Made by a program: the position numbers and the translations under genes
Shown here: positions 16,004-24,700 of the stretch, piece by piece
Layout: the number at the start of each line of letters is the position of its first letter
Position numbering within the stretch: position 1 is the stretch's first letter
The notes under the pieces: model-generated
Seen by the model: the letters and a program-made list of their open reading frames with translations, nothing else
The model's database searches: none
What the model was told of the DNA's origin: nothing
NCBI GenBank assembly: GCA_035627615.1
Contig: DASPLL010000026.1
Location: 1 to 64,000, forward strand
Direction: 5' to 3'
Length of the DNA stretch: 64,000 nt
Origin: BRH-c25 sp035627615
GTDB taxonomy: Bacteria; Bacillota; Clostridia; Lutisporales; Lutisporaceae

Positions 16004-18364
16004 TTATAACAGTATATGCACGACTCCCTGTCCGCCATCAACAAGAACTCTATCTCCGGTCTTAAGTTTTACAGTGGCATTCCCGCATCCCACAACAGCA
16101 GGGATGCCGAGTTCTCTCGCTACTATGGCAGCATGGGACAGCGGCGCACCTACATCTGTGATTATGGCTGCAGCCTTCGGGAAAAGTGGTGTCCATCCTA
16201 CATTTGTGGTTGTTGCCACTAATATTTCACCCGGCTGAAGCTTTTCTCCCTCCTCAGGGTTTGTAAGCAAACGGACAATACCTTCCACCCTGCCTGCTGC
16301 ACCTGCAAAGCCTTTTAAAGCTTCAGAATCAGATGCAACCGCAATTGGCATAGTTGAATCATAGAAGTCCATTCTTCTATTGGGATCCTTCACCCATTCG
16401 AAAGGATTGAAGTGTCCTCGGATAACTGACGGATATGCCGGTAATGCCTTATATTTCTCATAATTTACCTTTCTTTCAGGGATATGCTTTACTGTTGAAG
16501 CTTCTCCGGAAAGTAGATTCAGAACTTCATTTACATAATGGAAGAATACATCCTCTCCTACGCCCGTAAATTCTCCTGCTCTTAAAGAAAACGTGCGAAT
16601 GACTCTGAACACCCTTGTAAACTCTGAACGGGCTGCTTCTCTGATACGGGCAGCCTCAGATGCTTTTGCCGTCTGCTTTTCAAGCCATTTTACCTTGCCG
16701 GGGAAACGCTCCTTAAACCGTTTCCATGCAGCTTCATATTGAGCATACTGCTTCTTCAGAAGTCCTTCCACATCTGTATCAGATTTTACAAATTCCTCTA
16801 TTTGTTTCTCCAGCCAATTTTCATCCTCAGAAGGATCAGCCATTGATAACTCAAATTCGTGGGGTCCCCGATGCCCATACTGCATCAGATACTCCTCTCG
16901 GCTCATTCCGCCCTTGATAACCTTTGCTATGCCTACAACAGGCCCAAGGCTTGCCAGTTCTGAGCTTCCCCTCAGGTTGGAAAGAAGCGCATTCGCATCT
17001 TCAGCGTCTACAAGCTTTTCAAGCTTCTTGCTTAATGTCATGGCAATTACAGTTTTGCTGCCGCCTGTCAGCAGCTCCCACCACGCCTTGATGAGATATG
17101 GCTGAAGCTCATCCTTCCATAATGACAGCAATTCTTCTCTTGTCTGTATCTCTTTAATATGCGATCTCATCCTCCTGCACCATTCCGGCGTGTCCTTGAT
17201 ATATTGCTGCATGTTTTTGGAGGCTTCCTTGTAATTCCTGATATAATATTTTATTCTCGGCATCATCGCCTTTATCAGATCCCACCGTGAAAAAGGGTGG
17301 ACAGGTATGCTCAATCCCTCAGGCATTTGTCCGAATACTTCAGCAAGTATTTTTTGACCTAGCTTCATATTAGGACCATATAGTGCCGTAATGGCTGATA
17401 ATCTTTGGCTGATATTCGAGTAAATCCTTCCGCAGATATTGCCTGACCATAAATAATACCCGTGAATAAAAGAGGATTCAATGTCCAGGTCTCTTACTAT
17501 ACTCCAGGTAAGCGGTGTAATAACATCAGGAATTGCCTCTCCAACATTGGTATTTACCCAAAGGGCGTCACCGGCTAAGCTTTCGTTTATTTCATAAGTG
17601 TCCAGATTACCCGGTGTCACTGTTGTGATCGGTCTTGCCTGTAGAATGTACAGCTTCCCTCCTGCCATAGCCCACTCAATGTCCTGGGGACTTCCTAATT
17701 CCTTTTCAAGCTTTGAGGCATATTGATACAGCTTCCCGGCATATTTCTTAAACTGATCCGGACCTTCATATTTACCTTTCGGCCTTATCAACTTAAAGTC
17801 ATAGGCATTGGCTTCCCCGGATACAAGCTGCTCGCCCAATCCATGGACATAATTGCCTATCATACTTTTGTAGCTGCTTGTGATAGGATCAGCAGTAAAC
17901 AGCACACCTGAAATTTCAGACCGGACCATCAGCTGAACCACCACCGCTATCTGCTGGGACTGCTCCATGCCGTGTACGGCGCTGTATACTTTTACCCTCT
18001 CCGACTCTCTTGATTTGAAGACGGTATAAATTGCTTTCTGAATTTCTTCGTCTGATTCAATGCTGAGAACGGTTTCAAATTCTCCGGCAAAGGAAGCTTG
18101 CGCCGAATCTTCGCTTAAAGCAGAGGATCTTACTGCAAACTGTGCTCCATTGCGGGTTTTCCTTATCTCATTTAAATAAGCCAGTATGTCCCCCCATGCC
18201 TCATTATCCAGTTTGCCTCCCTGAAAAGCCGACGGCAAAACAACAAAACCTTCCGGTACCGGATATCCGCCTTGAAACATTTTAGCCAGCATGCCGCCTT
18301 TACCGCCAGCGAAGGCTTGAAGCTCAGGAGTCAGTTCTTTGAAGCTTTTTACCATATTTACCAT
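16004..18364 (-). CDS. Rifampin-phosphotransferase-like PEP/pyruvate-binding enzyme, copy 2
   Basis: 786 residues from the ATG at 18364 (AAAGGAG upstream; the frame is open to 18394). It has the same domains as copy 1: ATP-grasp with GGKGGMLAKM and FAVRSSALSEDSAQ, an acceptor domain, and phospho-histidine His744 in GAPLSHAAIVARELG. By eye the ATP-grasp and histidine domains are far more alike between the copies than the middle domains (about 280-480), as expected if the substrate pocket diverged after duplication. It lies 13 bp after a TetR gene and upstream of a MATE exporter. An antibiotic-inactivating role is inferred, not shown. Confidence 0.88.
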   Translation of the reverse strand: MVNMVKSFKELTPELQAFAGGKGGMLAKMFQGGYPVPEGFVVLPSAFQGGKLDNEAWGDILAYLNEIRKTRNGAQFAVRSSALSEDSAQASFAGEFETVLSIESDEEIQKAIYTVFKSRESERVKVYSAVHGMEQSQQIAVVVQLMVRSEISGVLFTADPITSSYKSMIGNYVHGLGEQLVSGEANAYDFKLIRPKGKYEGPDQFKKYAGKLYQYASKLEKELGSPQDIEWAMAGGKLYILQARPITTVTPGNLDTYEINESLAGDALWVNTNVGEAIPDVITPLTWSIVRDLDIESSFIHGYYLWSGNICGRIYSNISQRLSAITALYGPNMKLGQKILAEVFGQMPEGLSIPVHPFSRWDLIKAMMPRIKYYIRNYKEASKNMQQYIKDTPEWCRRMRSHIKEIQTREELLSLWKDELQPYLIKAWWELLTGGSKTVIAMTLSKKLEKLVDAEDANALLSNLRGSSELASLGPVVGIAKVIKGGMSREEYLMQYGHRGPHEFELSMADPSEDENWLEKQIEEFVKSDTDVEGLLKKQYAQYEAAWKRFKERFPGKVKWLEKQTAKASEAARIREAARSEFTRVFRVIRTFSLRAGEFTGVGEDVFFHYVNEVLNLLSGEASTVKHIPERKVNYEKYKALPAYPSVIRGHFNPFEWVKDPNRRMDFYDSTMPIAVASDSEALKGFAGAAGRVEGIVRLLTNPEEGEKLQPGEILVATTTNVGWTPLFPKAAAIITDVGAPLSHAAIVARELGIPAVVGCGNATVKLKTGDRVLVDGGQGVVHILL

Positions 18365-18377
18365 AATAAACACTCCT

Positions 18378-18989
18378 TTACTTTTCAATTCCATATCGGA
18401 TCATTGCGAAAAAACTATTCCGTTCTTTAATAAAGCGTTTTAAATATTCATCATCCAGGTTATACTCATTCATCCAATCAGAAAAATATTTCTTTTCAAA
18501 ATAATCCATTATGAGCATAACTAACTCATATGCCTGTGCACGGTTCACACCTTCCCTGAGAGGGACTTTTTCAAACAACTGCTCCCATACTTCATCTTTA
18601 TTGGCTATCATTGCTCCGTATTTTTCTTCGATCTCCGCTTTTAATTCCTCCGGTGTCGCATAAAAGGCTTCCTTTGCAAGCTTGTAAACATCAGGATTGC
18701 GCTTGTAATATTCAAATTTGATAATGCTGAATTTTTCCCTGGCTTCAAAAAAATCCCGTGCTTCCGGCAGGACATCGACTCCCAGTTCCATCCTGCCTTT
18801 TTCAAAGCACTGATCCAATATATTCAGGTATAACTCTTTTTTACTTTTGAAATGATGAAAGATCAATGCCTTGGATATGCCGGCCGCTTCCGCCAGCATT
18901 GCGACAGAGGTGTTCTCATATCCATAACGGGCGAAAACACTCAGACAGGCATCTAATATTTTCTCCTTATCATAAAGCTGTAAAGGCAT
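18378..18989 (-). CDS. TetR/AcrR-family regulator of phosphotransferase-like copy 2
   Basis: 203 residues from the ATG at 18989 (AAGGTGG upstream). The frame opens at 19013, but that ATG lies inside the operator. The N-terminal HTH (about 8-52) has SVAMLAEAAGISKALIFHHF, followed by a helical ligand domain. It leads the operon TetR - 786-aa enzyme - MATE. Twin operators cover its promoter. Confidence 0.92.
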   Translation of the reverse strand: MPLQLYDKEKILDACLSVFARYGYENTSVAMLAEAAGISKALIFHHFKSKKELYLNILDQCFEKGRMELGVDVLPEARDFFEAREKFSIIKFEYYKRNPDVYKLAKEAFYATPEELKAEIEEKYGAMIANKDEVWEQLFEKVPLREGVNRAQAYELVMLIMDYFEKKYFSDWMNEYNLDDEYLKRFIKERNSFFAMIRYGIEK

Positions 18990-19010
18990 ATATATTACCA
19001 CCTTCCCATT

Positions 19011-19067
19011 CATACTGACCTATCGGTTAGTATGAATATATCATATGCTGACCTGCCGGTCAATATA
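19011..19067 (-). promoter_or_regulatory. Promoter with twin TetR operators
   Basis: Operator 1 (19011-19034): CATACTGACC-TATC-GGTTAGTATG. Operator 2 (19044-19067): TATGCTGACC-TGCC-GGTCAATATA. Their centres are 33 bp apart, as at the ABC-exporter promoter. Minus promoter: TTGACC (19058-19063), 17 bp, TATATT (19035-19040). Operator 2 covers the -35 and operator 1 the start site. Confidence 0.85.
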
Positions 19068-19167
19068 TTTTACTCCTATTTTATGATACAAAAAAGGATT
19101 TATTAATGTATTTATTGAATATAAGTAGTGATTCTTATGACTTATTTATGGAAAAGAGGTTTATTAA

Positions 19168-19989
19168 ATGTGTACAAGCTTTGCAGCATATTTGGGAAAA
19201 CCGTTATACGGCATGAATTTTGATTTTCAGGAAAGGGAGATACAGTTCAGGCTAGAAAGCAACCGGGACGTTTCCGCTCTGTTGATCAGCTTCAGGGAAA
19301 AGGATGAGTATTTATATATTGCAGGTGTGAACAATAACGGAGTGTTTTTTAATTTTCAGATTGAGGAGCCGATAACGGACAGGACTGTCTTAGAATCCAG
19401 GAATAATATTGATATAGGTACAATATTTGAAAAAACAATGAACTCAGCAAAAGACCTGGACAATATCCAGGGAATAATTCAGAACAACAGAATTACTGTG
19501 GAGGGGCCCTTAACCCTGCATAGTTTATTGGCCGACAGTAAAGGAAATGCATTTGTACTGGAAACTGACGGCCACAAAAATTATATATGTGAAGGTACAA
19601 AGGATTTTATTGTTATGACCAATTTCCCGAATAGAGATCTGGCAGCCAAGCCTTTTCACGAAATATGCGGTGCCGGATTGGACCGCTATAAGCTGGCATA
19701 TAATTATATTCAAGCTAACAAGGACGCATTTGATTTGCCCCATGCCTTTGAAATACTGAAAATGACAGCACAGAATAAAGAACACTGCAAAACAATATGT
19801 TCTATGGTTTTTACACCGGACACAAATGAAGTATACTTTTCACTAAACAGTGACCATAACAGAATATGGAAAATCTCTATAGAAAAAATGATACTTAAAA
19901 CATACAAGGGTTTTAAAGACACTAAAATATTAAACATGAACTGCGGAAGGGGAATATTATCATCAGAACTGCATCGTTTATCTTTTTAA
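19168..19989 (+). CDS. Ntn-hydrolase (choloylglycine / C45-like amidase)
   Basis: 273 residues beginning MCTSFAAY. After removal of the initiator Met, Cys2 is the catalytic N-terminal nucleophile of penicillin V acylase, bile salt hydrolase and acyl-CoA:6-APA acyltransferase relatives. The GMNFDF and GVNNNGVFF stretches fit the fold. AGAGG precedes the ATG. There is no signal peptide, so it is cytoplasmic. Substrate unknown: an N-acyl amide, possibly a beta-lactam or acyl-homoserine-like compound. It is divergent from the TetR/phosphotransferase operon, and its 3' end overlaps the convergent YkvI-M15 gene by 68 bp. Confidence 0.85.
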   Translation: MCTSFAAYLGKPLYGMNFDFQEREIQFRLESNRDVSALLISFREKDEYLYIAGVNNNGVFFNFQIEEPITDRTVLESRNNIDIGTIFEKTMNSAKDLDNIQGIIQNNRITVEGPLTLHSLLADSKGNAFVLETDGHKNYICEGTKDFIVMTNFPNRDLAAKPFHEICGAGLDRYKLAYNYIQANKDAFDLPHAFEILKMTAQNKEHCKTICSMVFTPDTNEVYFSLNSDHNRIWKISIEKMILKTYKGFKDTKILNMNCGRGILSSELHRLSF

Positions 19990-21946
19990 TGCAATTCTTA
20001 ATATATGCATCCTTCAGAGGTACCCCATCATACCACATCTTATGAAAGCGTCGAGTGTTTCCAAAGTAATGCACTTTTATTAATATTTCAGGCCTGTATT
20101 CAAAATGCATCATATCAAAGTGCCCCCATTTGCCTCCCCAAATAAAGCTGTTCCTTTCAAAAAGCTCAACAAGCTCAGCAGGATAAGATGAAAGCCTGTT
20201 TTGCCCTTCTTCCCTGGATGCCCACCGCCAATAATCCCTTTTATCCTGTACCAGGTCTATGGCTATTCCGTAGGAATGAAGGCTCAGACGGTCTGTACCT
20301 GCAATATTCCGGTAATTATAGGTGCTGCCGCACGGATATACATAGTCTCTGATATCCTGTCTCTTTTCAACCAGTATATCCAGCTCCTTCATAACATTTT
20401 CCAAGGCTTCCGCCGCCCGATTGTTTTTGTTGAACCGTAAGGTCCTGTCTCCCGCTTTGACATTTGTAAGATTATTTTCAATCTCCTCCCGGGATGTGCC
20501 GTAAACCTCATCCAGCAGGCTATATATCCTGGCCCGCCCCGGATCATGTTTTATATGCGAAAGCTTTTTTACAGGCCCGGTAGGGTAAGCTTGTTCCATC
20601 ATGTCCTGCAAATCCGGATCAGCTATTTTAGCCTCAATACTTTTTGTTCTCTTATCATCATATAGAATTTTATTTCCAAATTTCATCACTATGTATACCC
20701 GTCCATTGGATCGCTCCACATTTTTTATGTGATCGGGATATGCCAGCATCAAGCATAAAAGATCCTGCTTCATTGTGATTTCATACAACGAAGAAGCCGG
20801 CCTGACAAAACGGAAGCTTTGCTGCGGATTGCCTATTGCATATACAAATGCAATAACCAAAAAAAATATCAGGAGCAAATAACTGGTTCTTTTCTTTCTC
20901 CCTTCCAGTCTATATGAAATAAATAGCAGCCTGAATATTATAAACATCGATAATGCTCCGAATAACGGATAAAAGAAGCTTATTAGCCCCTTGAACTCCA
21001 TGAAGGCCAGTGGCAAGCAACTGATAACGGTAATAAAACAGGTACACGGATATGTCAGATGTTTGTTTCCGCTTAGTCTTTTGGCTATGCTGAAAGTATT
21101 TGATACGGCAGTCGAAAAAATTTCACACCATACGCAGAGGTTCACCACACTCTTAACTACGTTTCCCAAACCTGCAGTTATGTAGCCCATGGGTATTGAA
21201 TATTCAAACACTTGAGGACTTTTAAGAGTCAGGCTTATGTTCAGCATCAAGGACAAGAGCATTAGACCCATAGCCCCGAAGAAAACCCCGGCCTTTAAAA
21301 CAGATATGTTTTTTATTTTCTCGGGTATGGCTGTCAAGACGCCTATAGAAAGGAAGGTATTATAGCAGCAATAAAAAAGGAAGAAGACTAAAGGCTTAAA
21401 GAAGCTTCCGTCATAGTTCCCCGAAAGCTTTAAACCGATACTTCCGATATCGCAATTAAAAACAGTTGCAGCAAGTACTGCCACAATTACAGTGAAAAGC
21501 ACGGGTACTATGATTGAATTGATCCTCAGTATTCCGGTCAGAGCCTGGAGTATAACAACCAATGTCAATAATGCCATAATGACTATCCCCCATATCCTGG
21601 AAAGGCCCAGGCTCTCCTGGAAAAGTGCTCCGCTTCCTGAAAACATGATGGAGGTCCCAATGAACAGAAAAACCGTCACAAGGATATCAAACACAAATCC
21701 GGTTTTATTTCCGGCGACATGGTATATAAAATCTTTATAGTTGTATGTGCTGTAAGATACTGCGGTCTTCATAACAGCGGCAGCTATAATATAAAAGAGC
21801 ATTCCTGATAGTATTAGGGTCACCATCCCTATTTTTCCAAAACAAGTGAAGAACTGCATGATTTCCTGGCCGGTGGCAAAACCGGCGCCGACTACGGTAC
21901 CTATGAACACCGCGCCGATCCGGAGTGAAGGCTTGATTTGACGCAT
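19922..21946 (-). CDS. YkvI-family permease fused to M15 (VanY-like) peptidase
   Basis: 674 residues from the ATG at 21946 (AAAGGAG upstream). Residues 1-345 are a YkvI/APC-like transporter with about ten helices (GTVVGAGFATGQEIMQFF near the start). Another hydrophobic segment (about 355-370) leads into an extracellular M15 domain, about 385-650. It contains SLHSYGIAIDL (His557, Asp564) and GHFDMMHFEYRPE (His614), the zinc ligands of D-Ala-D-Ala or L,D-carboxypeptidases. Both halves are normally separate proteins. No internal stop or frameshift is seen. The product may trim wall peptides and import the released amino acid (inference). Its 3' end overlaps the Ntn gene. Confidence 0.85.
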   Translation of the reverse strand: MRQIKPSLRIGAVFIGTVVGAGFATGQEIMQFFTCFGKIGMVTLILSGMLFYIIAAAVMKTAVSYSTYNYKDFIYHVAGNKTGFVFDILVTVFLFIGTSIMFSGSGALFQESLGLSRIWGIVIMALLTLVVILQALTGILRINSIIVPVLFTVIVAVLAATVFNCDIGSIGLKLSGNYDGSFFKPLVFFLFYCCYNTFLSIGVLTAIPEKIKNISVLKAGVFFGAMGLMLLSLMLNISLTLKSPQVFEYSIPMGYITAGLGNVVKSVVNLCVWCEIFSTAVSNTFSIAKRLSGNKHLTYPCTCFITVISCLPLAFMEFKGLISFFYPLFGALSMFIIFRLLFISYRLEGRKKRTSYLLLIFFLVIAFVYAIGNPQQSFRFVRPASSLYEITMKQDLLCLMLAYPDHIKNVERSNGRVYIVMKFGNKILYDDKRTKSIEAKIADPDLQDMMEQAYPTGPVKKLSHIKHDPGRARIYSLLDEVYGTSREEIENNLTNVKAGDRTLRFNKNNRAAEALENVMKELDILVEKRQDIRDYVYPCGSTYNYRNIAGTDRLSLHSYGIAIDLVQDKRDYWRWASREEGQNRLSSYPAELVELFERNSFIWGGKWGHFDMMHFEYRPEILIKVHYFGNTRRFHKMWYDGVPLKDAYIKNCIKKINDAVLMIIFPFRSSCLIF

Positions 21947-22029
21947 AGTATACAATCTCCTTTATTAGAATGATTATATCTATACTTATTTTAGCCGTCC
22001 CCGTCCTATGAAAAAATCTGGAAATACAA

Positions 22030-22054
22030 GGGGTGCACTTCAAACCGCCACCCC
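22030..22054 (-). terminator. Hairpin after the PTS operon
   Basis: GGGGTG pairs with CACCCC across a 13-base loop, followed on the minus strand by TTGTATTT. It lies 13 bp past the HPr stop. The T tract is weak. Confidence 0.45.
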
Positions 22055-22066
22055 TGTCCCCGGAAC

Positions 22067-22330
22067 CTATATTATATTATTATCCTTCAATATGGCATCA
22101 ATTGCGTCAGCTGCTGCCATCTCTCCTTCACCTTCAATAATAATCGAAAATTTGCTTCCTGAGCGTATACCTAACGCCATTATCCCCATTATCGATTTCA
22201 GGTTTGCAGTCTTCTCACCGTACTGAATACTTATACTTGCAGGATATTTAGCTGCTTCTCTTGACAATAAGGATGCCGGCCTTGCATGCAATCCGGCAGG
22301 ATCATTTATGCTATACTCCAATTTCTTCAT
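22067..22330 (-). CDS. HPr, phosphocarrier protein of the PTS
   Basis: 87 residues from the ATG at 22330 (AAGGAG upstream). It has the active-site His15 in GLHARPAS and the regulatory Ser46 in LKSIMGIMALG, the HPr-kinase site of Firmicutes. It accepts phosphate from Enzyme I and passes it to IIA. It is the last gene of the PTS operon, separated from ptsI by 142 bp holding two strong palindromes. A dedicated HPr next to a dedicated EI suggests this PTS is self-contained. Confidence 0.95.
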   Translation of the reverse strand: MKKLEYSINDPAGLHARPASLLSREAAKYPASISIQYGEKTANLKSIMGIMALGIRSGSKFSIIIEGEGEMAAADAIDAILKDNNII

Positions 22331-22346
22331 TTTATCTCCTTCTATA

Positions 22347-22393
22347 TATTTCGCGAAATACATTTTACACTGCATATTCAAATTTCGCGAAAT
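22347..22393. promoter_or_regulatory. Twin TTTCGCGAAA palindromes between ptsI and HPr genes
   Basis: TATTTCGCGAAATA (22347-22360) and ATTTCGCGAAAT (22382-22393) are perfect palindromes with centres 34 bp apart. Two GCGC-containing blocks flank further upstream (22419-22422 and 22445-22449). The pair looks like operator sites. No clear promoter is visible between them. Confidence 0.55.
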
Positions 22394-22472
22394 ATTACCT
22401 TGATAGTTATTGAATTCGCGCTTTACCCTAATGTAAATACTTTTGCGCGTTCAATATACTTCAAATACAATA

Positions 22473-24191
22473 TTATCTTGCATTTTCTTCAGCCTTTTTT
22501 ACTAATTCATAAACCGCTTCATCTGAATCCTGCATCAATGCCTGATCACATAATTTTACCGTTTCTTCATACTTCAGCCTGCTTATCAACTGTCTGGCAG
22601 GCAAAATGCTTGATGCACTCATACTAAGCTCATCAATTCCTAATCCAATTAATAATGGGATTGCAATTTCATCTCCTGCCATTTCCCCACATATTCCCGT
22701 CCATTTTCCCTCCTTATGAGACGCATCTGTTACCATTTTGATCAGTCTAAGCAGGGATGGGTTGTAGGGTTGGTAAAGATATGACACCTTCTCATTCATT
22801 CTATCTGCCGCAAAAGTATATTGAATAAGATCGTTTGTTCCTATTGAAAAAAAATCCACTTCTTTTGCAAATTGATCAGCAAGCACTACTGCTGCCGGTA
22901 TCTCGACCATTATTCCGACCTCTATATCATCACTTACGCCGATACCTTCCGATACTAATTCTTTTTTGCACTCTTGCAATAGTCCTTTTGCCTTTCTGAA
23001 TTCTGATAAAGTAGCTATCATCGGAAACATTATTTTCAATTTGCCATACATACTTGCCCTTAGTAACGACCGAAGCTGTGTTCTGAATAAGTCCGTTTTC
23101 TCAAGACAAAGCCTGACTGCCCTAAATCCCAGAAACGGATTGAGTTCCGGAGGCATTTCCATGTATGGTAATTTCTTGTCCCCGCCTATATCCAATGTTC
23201 TGATTATAACTGCTTTACCATCCAAACCTTCAAGTACAGCTTTATATGCTTGAAATTGCTCTTCTTCGGTAGGTAGTCTCTTATTATTCATATATAGAAA
23301 CTCTGTACGGTATAATCCTATTCCTTCTCCTCCATTATCTATAACACCCTGTAAATCATCAGGGGAACCGATATTACCGGCAAGCTCAATGCGATGTCCA
23401 TCTTGTGTTGTTGACGGTTCACTCTTAAACCTTGCCCATTCTATTCTTTCTGCTTCATATTGCTTTTGCCTTTTAGTAAACGCTTCGATTATTTCTTGAC
23501 TGGGGTTAACGATCACTTCTCCAGTTATTCCGTCAAGAATGATTAAATCACCATTCTTGCAGTGTGAAAGGATTGTATCTGCTCCTACTACAGCCGGAAT
23601 CCCCAGTGTCCTTGCCATTATTGCGCTATGGCTTGTCCTTCCGCCGGTCTTTGTGATAAATCCTTTTACATAAGCTTTATCCAGTTGTGCTGTATCTGAT
23701 GGCGTCAGATCTTCTGCTATTATGATAACTTCTTTGTCAATTAATTCAAGGCTATTTGTCTTAACTCCCAGAAGGTGCGCTGTTACTCGTCTCGACACAT
23801 CTCTTATGTCAGCGGCTCTCTCTTTAAAATAACAATCATCCATCGATTCAAATATTATAGCATAAGATTCTGCTACTTTACTGAATGTACTTGCTGCATT
23901 AGCTCTCTCTCTACTTACAATATCTTCAGTCTGACTAAGCAGTTCCGGATCTTTTAAAATTTCTATATGAGCATCAAATATTGCTGCATTATCTTCGTCC
24001 ACAGCTAACTTTGTTTTATCACGGATTATTTCCAGCTCTTTTTTGCTCAGCTCAAGCGCTTTTCTGAATTCTTGTATTTCAGACACAGGGTCTTCTATTT
24101 TGTCCTGTGTAATTGCGAACTCAACCGCTTCTATTATATATGCCGGTGCTATAGCTATACCAGCACTCGCACTTATACCTGCCAGCTTCAT
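22473..24191 (-). CDS. ptsI: PTS Enzyme I
   Basis: 572 residues. It autophosphorylates from PEP on His188 (GGRTSHSAIMARTLGIPAVVG) and passes phosphate to HPr. The C-terminal barrel carries GLYRTEFLYM, LDIGGDKKLPY, SIGTNDLIQYTFAADR and GICGEMAG, the PEP and Mg2+ site. It has full family length. GAGGTAAATAAA precedes the ATG. It follows the IIA gene by 17 bp. It may be the only EI of the cell or a second, operon-specific one; the window cannot tell. Confidence 0.95.
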   Translation of the reverse strand: MKLAGISASAGIAIAPAYIIEAVEFAITQDKIEDPVSEIQEFRKALELSKKELEIIRDKTKLAVDEDNAAIFDAHIEILKDPELLSQTEDIVSRERANAASTFSKVAESYAIIFESMDDCYFKERAADIRDVSRRVTAHLLGVKTNSLELIDKEVIIIAEDLTPSDTAQLDKAYVKGFITKTGGRTSHSAIMARTLGIPAVVGADTILSHCKNGDLIILDGITGEVIVNPSQEIIEAFTKRQKQYEAERIEWARFKSEPSTTQDGHRIELAGNIGSPDDLQGVIDNGGEGIGLYRTEFLYMNNKRLPTEEEQFQAYKAVLEGLDGKAVIIRTLDIGGDKKLPYMEMPPELNPFLGFRAVRLCLEKTDLFRTQLRSLLRASMYGKLKIMFPMIATLSEFRKAKGLLQECKKELVSEGIGVSDDIEVGIMVEIPAAVVLADQFAKEVDFFSIGTNDLIQYTFAADRMNEKVSYLYQPYNPSLLRLIKMVTDASHKEGKWTGICGEMAGDEIAIPLLIGLGIDELSMSASSILPARQLISRLKYEETVKLCDQALMQDSDEAVYELVKKAEENAR

Positions 24192-24208
24192 TTTATTTAC
24201 CTCTCAAA

Positions 24209-24655
24209 TTAACTGTAATCATTCAACAAGCCTTCTATATCCTCAATACTTCTTGCACCGACCAATCTTTCCAATGCCTTTTCATCCTGTAGAATATTAG
24301 ACAGTTCAACAAGCATCTCCAGATGTGAGTTATGATCTTTTCCGGCAAATGCCATTACAATTTTTACAGGATCATTCGTCTCATGACCGAATTCAATGGG
24401 AGCTTCCAGTATTGCCAGGCTTATACCCGGCTTAATCGTACCGGACTCGGGCCTGGCATGCGCGAAGGCGACGCCCGGACAAAGTACTATATACGGTCCC
24501 ATTTCGGAAACTACATCAATCATGGCCTGTACATATTCAGCCTTGACATTGCCGTTATCAACCAGCAATTTACCTGCAATCTCTATCGCATTTTCCCAGT
24601 CTTTAGGTCTAGCGTTACTTATCATGTATTCTTTTGTCAGCATTTGTTTCAACAT
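24209..24655 (-). CDS. PTS EIIA component (ascorbate/fructose-mannitol type)
   Basis: 149 residues from the ATG at 24655. A PF00359-type IIA domain with the phosphorylated His66 in GVAFAHARPE. The IIC (UlaA-like) and IIB in the same operon make an ascorbate-type (UlaABC) transporter most likely. IIA is separated from IIB/IIC by three catabolic genes, an unusual order. Confidence 0.9.
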   Translation of the reverse strand: MLKQMLTKEYMISNARPKDWENAIEIAGKLLVDNGNVKAEYVQAMIDVVSEMGPYIVLCPGVAFAHARPESGTIKPGISLAILEAPIEFGHETNDPVKIVMAFAGKDHNSHLEMLVELSNILQDEKALERLVGARSIEDIEGLLNDYS

Positions 24656-24700
24656 ATTCAAACATCCCATCTTATGTATATTTGGTTATCCATGGCACTA

